A DNA stretch of 27,479 nt from a virus: the IMG/VR virus record IMGVR_UViG_3300020442_001263, positions 1 to 27,479 of that record; one strand, given 5' to 3'. The translations under genes were made by a program, and so were the position numbers. The notes under the pieces are model-generated. The model searched no databases, was not told where the DNA came from, and saw nothing but the letters and a program-made list of their open reading frames with translations. Positions 1-5,409 of the stretch are shown piece after piece; position 1 is the stretch's first letter, and each line of letters begins with the position of its first letter.

Positions 1-448
1 GTACTTTATAGTCCTGTTGTTCAAGCCACCGTATCACATTATCCCAACGATCGTGTATGGGATCCTTATCTAGGCCAGGAAAGGACAAGTTATACTTCGA
101 TCTCCACAAAACAACAGACCTGTTGTTTGTAATTTTTACATTAGGGTGCCACAGTCCGTGAAGGGGATTAAACTCATCAACGTTGTTAATGAATCTGTAT
201 TTTGGGTTACTGTTAGTGGCATGAGTAACGGTTACGTTATTTCTTGGTAGCATTGTACTATACACATAGTACATTCGTTCTATTATAGTCTCGGGGTCGT
301 CGGGTGATTCTTTGAAGTCAAGATCATGCTTCCAATGGAAGTTGATGTTTACATCAGTGTCGTACTTTATAGAAGCGTTATGAGCGTATCCCAATCCTGT
401 TACAAAATCACCATAACCAAATCCACTTCGCCATTCAATTTTCAACAT
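1..448 (-). CDS. Partial GT-B-like glycosyltransferase or related protein (3' end cut by window edge)
   Basis: I translated this frame by hand: it is open from an ATG at 448 to the window edge, 149 codons with no stop. The first residues read MLKIEWRSGFGYGDFVTGLGY, minus the last residue a glycine-rich first strand and loop like those opening the N-terminal Rossmann domain of GT-B or heptosyltransferase-like enzymes. Near residues 116-149 a second strand-helix unit begins (VVLWRSK, then a helix with RWDNVIRWLEQQ), where the second Rossmann domain of such enzymes would start. The gene overlaps the stop of the upstream oxygenase-like gene by 14 bases, so translation is probably coupled; no clear Shine-Dalgarno is visible. 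The family assignment is inference from fold-like pattern only. That the frame is a real gene is well supported by length, codon content and operon position. Confidence 0.6.
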   Translation of the reverse strand, partial: MLKIEWRSGFGYGDFVTGLGYAHNASIKYDTDVNINFHWKHDLDFKESPDDPETIIERMYYVYSTMLPRNNVTVTHATNSNPKYRFINNVDEFNPLHGLWHPNVKITNNRSVVLWRSKYNLSFPGLDKDPIHDRWDNVIRWLEQQDYKV

Positions 449-1130
449 CTGTTTTGGGACCCATAGAGTCAATGTCAACGGGTATGTTACCTACACCAGT
501 ACATTCTTCAATAAGACTTTTCCAAAGTTCTCGGTGCTTTACAACCCATCCTATTGTTAATCTTGGCTTCTTAGTATAAGCAGTGTGCCAGAAAAGATTG
601 TCCATTTCATATCTTATATCGTTATAGTAACCAAATCTAAAATTCCAACCAGGTACATCTTGGAGAACCGTAAATTCATTTGTTTGCTGATTGTAATACT
701 TGAAGTACCCGTCACCGTCCATACTATATGTCATAAGGAAATTATATCCAGGTGCACCTCCATTGTGATGCCAACCTATAAAACCTTCTTCGGGATAGAA
801 CATAGTTAGAGCATTATGCGGAGATCCAATATAATTTACTAATCTGTTTAAATAAGGAACCGCTATACTATTCCAATATACACCTTTAGCCTCTATTAGA
901 TTAGTGTCGACTCCATACGCGCAACGGGGCCAGTCAAACTCTTTAGCAGGACACTCCAGCGCCTTATAAAGGTACTCATCTGAGTATCCCGATAATCCAG
1001 CAAAATTGGACTCTCCGCGTACACAACGAGATGTCAGCTCACGCATTACCTCTTCATCATTAAAAACCGCATCAGCAAAACTTGATAGGATTTTCTGAAT
1101 CGTAGGGTTGATCATTGTAAGTTGGTACAT
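435..1130 (-). CDS. 2OG-Fe(II) oxygenase-like protein
   Basis: This 231-residue protein has the layout of a 2-oxoglutarate/Fe(II) dioxygenase double-stranded beta helix. GWHHN at 119-123 supplies the first metal histidine, FWH at 180-182 the distal histidine, and PRLTIGW places Arg190 eight residues later, as expected for the 2OG carboxylate contact. The usual HxD/E acid appears to be Asn123 if H121 is the first ligand. Family members often hydroxylate proteins, nucleobases or small molecules; the substrate here is unknown. The gene sits between two glycosyltransferase-like genes. The ATG at 1130 has AGGA about ten bases upstream but makes a 59-base overlap with the preceding gene. An in-frame ATG at 1046 (residue 29) would remove the overlap, though its ribosome site is poorly spaced. 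I kept the longer start because residues 7-28 look like coding sequence. Confidence 0.6.
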   Translation of the reverse strand: MYQLTMINPTIQKILSSFADAVFNDEEVMRELTSRCVRGESNFAGLSGYSDEYLYKALECPAKEFDWPRCAYGVDTNLIEAKGVYWNSIAVPYLNRLVNYIGSPHNALTMFYPEEGFIGWHHNGGAPGYNFLMTYSMDGDGYFKYYNQQTNEFTVLQDVPGWNFRFGYYNDIRYEMDNLFWHTAYTKKPRLTIGWVVKHRELWKSLIEECTGVGNIPVDIDSMGPKTDVEN

Positions 1131-1872
1131 TCTCTAGATTCCTAGCTACTACCTTTTTCCAGTACTCCATACTACAGTACATATCTCTTGGTATTTGATA
1201 CACAACTGGAGACTTTACATCAACAGTTTGTCTACCTTCGGGTAACACACAATTGAACCTTCTGTCACCCTCTACAACCCTATCCTTAAACTTCTCGTAT
1301 TCAGGATACATTGCATTTACCATTGACCATAAAGTAAACATATCAAACCCTCTCCATATATCATGTGACCACTCATCATGTGGCCATGGGTTTGCTAATT
1401 GTTTTATATACTCGTTCCACCACGTATCGATAAACTCAACATTAAGATCATTCTTTTTGTACCAAGCTACTGCACCGTGAAAGTAAGGAAACAGTTTCCT
1501 ATCCTTATCGATATACTCAAGCTCCCTTCTAGCAATAGTATATACTAGATTTTTGGTCATGTGTATTTTATCTGTAATACCATCAAATACCTTTGCTATG
1601 TCAGGATGTATTATAATCGAATCGCAATCATTATAGAATGTATTATCATAAGGAGTCCGAGCCATGCACCACATCTTTGCACGTCTGTGGACTGGAATAT
1701 TGGTGACTATATTATCAAAAAGCTGGACAGCTCTATCATCTACAAACGTATCGTGTGTAAATAAGGTAACGTGAGCTTGTGGGTGCAAATCCTTTAGTGA
1801 TTGAGCTGATAGAATAGCTAACTCATAATACATCGCATTAAGAGATGCAACGTAGATATAACCATTATTCAT
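1072..1872 (-). CDS. GT-A fold glycosyltransferase (GT8-like)
   Basis: This 266-residue protein resembles small phage nucleotide-sugar transferases of the GT-A fold. Visible elements are an N-terminal strand-helix (YIYVASLN, then a helix ending LKDLHP), a second strand VTLFTH at 35-40, the metal-binding DxD as NDCDS with Asp82 and Asp84, FHGAVAWYKK at 131-140 where GT8-like enzymes have an acceptor-side strand, and HDEWSHDIW at 165-173 with acidic and histidine residues in the likely active site. No signal peptide or membrane segment is seen, so it should act in the host cytoplasm. Its start overlaps the preceding stop by eight bases. The acceptor could be host surface glycan precursors, phage DNA or virion proteins; nothing in the sequence decides. 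The family call is fairly safe, the substrate is not known. Confidence 0.7.
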   Translation of the reverse strand: MNNGYIYVASLNAMYYELAILSAQSLKDLHPQAHVTLFTHDTFVDDRAVQLFDNIVTNIPVHRRAKMWCMARTPYDNTFYNDCDSIIIHPDIAKVFDGITDKIHMTKNLVYTIARRELEYIDKDRKLFPYFHGAVAWYKKNDLNVEFIDTWWNEYIKQLANPWPHDEWSHDIWRGFDMFTLWSMVNAMYPEYEKFKDRVVEGDRRFNCVLPEGRQTVDVKSPVVYQIPRDMYCSMEYWKKVVARNLENVPTYNDQPYDSENPIKFC

Positions 1873-2347
1873 CTTTAAAACTTAACTCATCAAGATAATC
1901 TAGATAACCAACACAATCCATTTTTTTATCTTCAAGATATTTTTCGAACGCAACATATGCAATAAGGTTTAAGGTTATTTGATTCGGAGCTCGTCTTAAA
2001 GCAGATCTAATATCTTGACTAGCTTCTTTTATAAATGGCAACTCAAACATCTGAGCTTTTGTATCAAAAAGCTGTTTAAGTTCTACCGCCTCCTTTTTTC
2101 GTTGCTCATGCTCTTTTTCTCTTCGTTGATTGTCACGGTGTATCTTTAGCTCAGATTCATACTGAGCTCTAATCTCTTCAAGGTGGTAGTTTTCAACAAT
2201 ATAATCGAAGTATTCGTTTACTCCGACCTTGTCTTCGTGAGGTATTGAGAAAGACAGCTTTTCTGTAGATCCATCTTCATTGACAAGTTCACACTCTATA
2301 ACCTCGGGATTCAAAAGCCGAGGCTTCAATAATTTACTAAATTTCAT
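1865..2347 (-). CDS. Unrecognised protein with a charged coiled coil
   Basis: I do not recognise this 160-residue protein. The N-terminal 45 residues look like a small beta unit (repeated E/V strands around VIECELVNEDGS). Residues about 55-95 form a strongly charged helix rich in Glu, Lys, Arg and Gln, likely a coiled coil. The C-terminal 60 residues look helical (SALRRAPNQITLNLIAYVAF). It follows the hexapeptide-repeat gene with a two-base gap, and AGGA six bases before the ATG gives a good ribosome site. Its position immediately after a fibre-like gene and before modification enzymes would suit a fibre assembly chaperone or a small structural partner, but this is inference from context alone. 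Confidence 0.7.
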   Translation of the reverse strand: MKFSKLLKPRLLNPEVIECELVNEDGSTEKLSFSIPHEDKVGVNEYFDYIVENYHLEEIRAQYESELKIHRDNQRREKEHEQRKKEAVELKQLFDTKAQMFELPFIKEASQDIRSALRRAPNQITLNLIAYVAFEKYLEDKKMDCVGYLDYLDELSFKDE

Positions 2348-2349
2348 GT

Positions 2350-4272
2350 TTATCCTATTCTACGCCATAATGTAGTCTGTGAGATGGTTTGTATTGCAGA
2401 TCCAACTGAAGTTGCTCCAGAAGTGTATACAGCCGTTCCACCGTATTGAGCTCCTCCAGCAAATTGTGCAGGCCCTGCGAACCCTCCGGTACCGGTAAAT
2501 TGACCAATACCAGCAAACGCTACTGGTCCAACACCAGCAAACCCAGCTTGTCCACCAAACTGCGCAGGTCCTGTGTATTGTGCACCGCCAGCAAATTGTG
2601 CTAAACCAGTAAACTGAGCTAAACCACCATATTGAACCGGTCCATAGTATATGTCGGTAGTAAAGTATTGAGCTGGGCCAGTATATGTAACAGGTCCGTA
2701 ATATATGTCAGTATTAAAATACTGTACAGTAACAAAATATTGAGCTGGGCCAGTGAATTGCTGTACAGAAACATACTGCGTACCCGGACCGTAGTAAACA
2801 ACGAATGGACCGGCATATGATATTGGGGGGCCAGCAAATGCTGTTACAGGACCACTAAATTGAAAGGGTCCATAGTATTGTCCTACCCCTGTAAAGGTTC
2901 CGGTACCAGCAAAATTAGCAGGTAGTGGTCCATAGTAATCAATTGGTTCACCAAACGGTCCAAACGTGCCATCAGTAAACGGTACATTTGGAATTACTCC
3001 GGAATACTGTTTAGGTCCAACATAGTAAGCAAGTCCTGCAAACCACTGAAAACCTGCAAATTGTTGTTGACCAAAGTATTGAACTCCAGGACCCTGAAAA
3101 GTTGGTGGTCCGCCACCTTGCCCTGGTTGAAAGAAAGGATTTTCAGACCCCGCAAATGTTGCGGTTCCTGCAAACTGAGCTGTCCCAGTGAAACCCGTTG
3201 TCCCAGCAAATGGATTAGTTCCTACAAATGTAGTTTGACCAGTAAACGAACCAGTCCCAGCAAATGGATTTGTACCGACAAAAGTAGTTTGACCGGTGAA
3301 CTGTGCTGGACCAGTAAACTGAGCTGGACCAGTAAAATTACCCCCTCCACCAAATTGTGCTTGACCTGTAAATTGAGCTGGTCCAGTGTATGTAACTGGA
3401 GCAATACTAGTAAACTGAGCAGGTCCGCTATACTGTACAGGACCTACATAAGTGAGTGGCCCCGTATACTGTGCGCCCCCACCAAACTGAGCAGGTCCAG
3501 TAAAACTGGCGCTCGCCGATGTACTTCGTCTAGTATCCGTGATCGTACCTACGTTTACCCAAGTACCGGGAGTTGGAGCTGATTGTTGTAGAAGATACTT
3601 GCCTATATTATTGTCAACAATTCTTGATCTGACTGCTCGAGCTAAATCCGCGATCTGACTGTCTGTCATTAACTGCAGACTTGCTTCATTAGTATACGGT
3701 GCATATCTCAAAGGTCGGCACAGCAGCGTCGTTGAGTCAGTAATCTTTTTATACAGGAATGTTGAATTACTATTTGACTTGTCCACCTCATCCATGAGAG
3801 TAGCAGCAACTGTCCACGTACCACCATGAGCACTTGCGGGCGATGTATTTGATATCCTATAACACCCAGCAGCTTCATTTGTAACCATGTGGGTGATTAT
3901 GTCGTCTGCAAACGCGTCTAACTCCGTGTCAGTGAATTGACGAATAGCAGTGATATCATAGTCCCATGTAACAGGTTTATCTGAAGGATTGCCTATGTTA
4001 TTTGTGACTAGGTCTTGATAGAGAGTTATTGTGTTGGATGTAATACTAATGTCAGAAGAGCCTACGTCTTCTGTCCTAGTATCAACGTGAGTACCTATAG
4101 ATGTGTAGTTGCCATTTGACCCAGCTGTAAGAAAAAGATCTCCAGCTCCATCAGAAGAGGCAAACTTCTCTAACACTTTGTCTGCAATAGCAGTAAACTC
4201 AGCGTTAGAAACCATTTGAACCAAGGCTTCTCCCGGATGAGTTTTTAAGGTAAGTGTATTAGGTCTGGCCAC
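2350..4272 (-). CDS. Virion protein with three N-terminal repeat units and about 57 aromatic-glycine hexapeptides
   Basis: This 640-residue protein has two parts. Residues 1-256 contain three diverged copies of one unit, near 22-70, 115-165 and 203-250: a helix like ELDAFADDIITHMV, then a glycine and aromatic turn, then GTW or NYT with a short strand ending VGTITDTR or similar. Residues 257-621 are a run of [F/Y]-x-G-x-x-x hexads, many reading FTGPAQ, YTGPAQ or FAGGAQ; the run is interrupted around 377-388 and 430-450. The last residues (TLWRRIG) are non-repetitive. Start is GTG at 4272, two bases after the upstream stop, with a G-rich GGGGTGG before it. The composition and operon position suggest an elongated virion or adhesion protein; such repeats occur in marine T4-like phages, but I know no defined function. 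Confidence 0.8.
   Translation of the reverse strand: MARPNTLTLKTHPGEALVQMVSNAEFTAIADKVLEKFASSDGAGDLFLTAGSNGNYTSIGTHVDTRTEDVGSSDISITSNTITLYQDLVTNNIGNPSDKPVTWDYDITAIRQFTDTELDAFADDIITHMVTNEAAGCYRISNTSPASAHGGTWTVAATLMDEVDKSNSNSTFLYKKITDSTTLLCRPLRYAPYTNEASLQLMTDSQIADLARAVRSRIVDNNIGKYLLQQSAPTPGTWVNVGTITDTRRSTSASASFTGPAQFGGGAQYTGPLTYVGPVQYSGPAQFTSIAPVTYTGPAQFTGQAQFGGGGNFTGPAQFTGPAQFTGQTTFVGTNPFAGTGSFTGQTTFVGTNPFAGTTGFTGTAQFAGTATFAGSENPFFQPGQGGGPPTFQGPGVQYFGQQQFAGFQWFAGLAYYVGPKQYSGVIPNVPFTDGTFGPFGEPIDYYGPLPANFAGTGTFTGVGQYYGPFQFSGPVTAFAGPPISYAGPFVVYYGPGTQYVSVQQFTGPAQYFVTVQYFNTDIYYGPVTYTGPAQYFTTDIYYGPVQYGGLAQFTGLAQFAGGAQYTGPAQFGGQAGFAGVGPVAFAGIGQFTGTGGFAGPAQFAGGAQYGGTAVYTSGATSVGSAIQTISQTTLWRRIG
2410..3504 (-). 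repeat. Array of about 57 hexapeptide-coding units (18-base period)
   Basis: On the minus strand the coding sequence repeats with a basic period of 18 bases, each unit giving an aromatic residue, any residue, usually glycine, then three variable residues often ending in Gln. About 57 units fit in 365 residues; the mean is slightly above six because some units carry one to several extra residues. DNA identity between distant units is low to moderate while the protein pattern is kept, which implies selection on the pattern rather than only recent duplication. Confidence 0.85.
3202..3309 (-). repeat. 54-base tandem duplication (three hexads) inside the array
   Basis: Two adjacent 54-base units (3202-3255 and 3256-3309) both begin CCCAGCAAATGGATT on the plus strand and encode FTGQTTFVGTNPFAGT-type blocks. 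They are much closer to each other than to the neighbouring units. A second spaced pair offset by the same 54 bases, starting at 2641 and 2695, encodes the TDIYYGPV blocks (24 of the first 30 bases match). Confidence 0.8.
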
Positions 4273-4274
4273 AA

Positions 4275-4880
4275 TTAACCACCCCAGACTATAGTGTTAG
4301 CCTCATCCCTAATTGTAAGACGCCTATTTGAACTGTCAAAAAGAGATCCAACAGTCAAGCTATCAACACTTAAACTGTTAGCGCCAACATTAAAATCTAA
4401 ACCAGAACCTACGATGATAGGACCACCCATAGTACTGTGGTTACCACAGTTGTAGTGTAGTCTTGAAGGTGCCTCCATGGGTACTCTAAAACTGACTACA
4501 CCAACTTCTGTTCCATTGCCAGTAATACCAACCGTGTACTGGCTAGTGTTACCAGTTGTATTGGCTGTGTTAATATAGAAAGGATGGCCAGCTGCATTAA
4601 CGTCAAACTTATACAACTCACCTCTGTTAAGGTACAGAGTGGGGTTACTATTACCAAATGTACCAGTTCCATTAACAACGTAAGCACCAGCTCCACTGTT
4701 GGTTACAGTAAAATGGTTGGCAAGACTGGACCCATCACCGGTTAACGTACCGGCAAAGGTATTGTTTGCTGTCAATGAAGCAGCATCGTTTAGAATCTTG
4801 TTAGTAGTCAAACGCCACTTGTTAAACGAGTCCGATAACTCTACGTTTGCTACTGGGGATCCGGAAAATACAATAGTCAT
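4275..4880 (-). CDS. Virion protein with cupredoxin-like domain
   Basis: This 201-residue protein starts with a short docking-like motif (ANVELSDSFNKW, residues 11-22) that two fibre genes in the window share. Residues 78-160 look like a cupredoxin beta sandwich: LYLNRGELYKFDV, then AGHPFYI with His99, then HYNCGNHSTMGG with Cys145, His148 and Met151. This His...Cys-x2-His-x2-Met set is the full ligand pattern of a type 1 copper site. Proteins with this GHPF...C..H..M pattern occur in structural regions of marine T4-like phages; whether they bind copper in the virion is not something I can state. The C-terminal 40 residues are strand-rich (SLSVDSLTVGSL). A CATAAATA late-promoter box lies about 26 bases upstream, so this gene may begin its own transcript. 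The ribosome site is weak (GGGT eight bases upstream). Confidence 0.78.
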   Translation of the reverse strand: MTIVFSGSPVANVELSDSFNKWRLTTNKILNDAASLTANNTFAGTLTGDGSSLANHFTVTNSGAGAYVVNGTGTFGNSNPTLYLNRGELYKFDVNAAGHPFYINTANTTGNTSQYTVGITGNGTEVGVVSFRVPMEAPSRLHYNCGNHSTMGGPIIVGSGLDFNVGANSLSVDSLTVGSLFDSSNRRLTIRDEANTIVWGG

Positions 4881-4905
4881 CTTTTACCCACTTTACGTTT
4901 TGTTA

Positions 4906-4913
4906 TATTTATG
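4906..4913 (-). promoter_or_regulatory. Putative T4-type late promoter box (CATAAATA)
   Basis: The minus strand reads CATAAATA, matching the NATAAATA late consensus of T4-like marine phages (T4 itself uses TATAAATA). It lies 26 bases before the ATG of the cupredoxin-domain gene, which would give a short leader, and overlaps the stop codon of the upstream assembly-chaperone gene (4909-4911). Confidence 0.55.
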
Positions 4914-5397
4914 GCTTTGTTGGCCACGTTATGGTATTTGGGAACCCTGCTTGCGCAGGAACATCACGTAGCGCCTGCCTATATGTGGTCATTTCAGAAG
5001 ACATTGTTACGTCTGACAGAGCATAGAAATCTGTTTCTGCTAGCAACGAGTCTCTTTTAGCTCTTTCCGTTTCTGCAAGAGCACTAGTAACTTGGGCATC
5101 ATAATCTGATTGTTGTTGTTCAACTGTAACGGTATCTCCGTTCTCATCAGTGTACTCTACAAACTTAGAAGCTGTAACCCATCGCTCTTTCCAAACACCA
5201 TCTACCTGCTCAATACCGTCTTTGTATGCAATTTGATAATTATTAACAGATGGAGCATCAACTGCAGCAACTTCCTCTACACCTAACGCGCGGAGAGTGT
5301 TACTAGTCCAGTATTGTGGCAAGGACATATTTTTATTTTCTTCAATGAGCTGGACTCTTGTTTTTGGCTGCCCAGTGGCCAACTCTACGTATGTCAT
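4909..5397 (-). CDS. Tail-fibre/tail assembly chaperone (Phage_tail_APC-like)
   Basis: This 162-residue protein has the two-part layout of phage tail-fibre assembly chaperones. The N-terminal part (residues 1-60) carries KTRVQLIEENKNMSLP and an ALGVEEV segment, and the middle is a charged helix (AQVTSALAETERAKRDSLL). The C-terminal 50 residues match the assembly-chaperone signature: R-x-LLAETD, then YRQALRDVP, then GFP-x3-ITWP-x2-P at the end. Proteins of this kind help fold or trimerise the distal adhesin encoded next to them and usually are not in the virion. It directly follows the LamG-domain gene, its likely client, with a 12-base gap that holds a strong TAGGAG ribosome site seven bases before the ATG. 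Confidence 0.82.
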   Translation of the reverse strand: MTYVELATGQPKTRVQLIEENKNMSLPQYWTSNTLRALGVEEVAAVDAPSVNNYQIAYKDGIEQVDGVWKERWVTASKFVEYTDENGDTVTVEQQQSDYDAQVTSALAETERAKRDSLLAETDFYALSDVTMSSEMTTYRQALRDVPAQAGFPNTITWPTKP

Positions 5398-5409
5398 CTG
5401 ATTCTCCTA

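Noticed and set aside
3061-3582. Plus-strand open frame of 173 codons opposite the hexapeptide array
   Set aside because: It is a mirror of the repeat coding sequence: Ser/Lys/Trp-rich with no ribosome site or domain, and no plus-strand gene is nearby.
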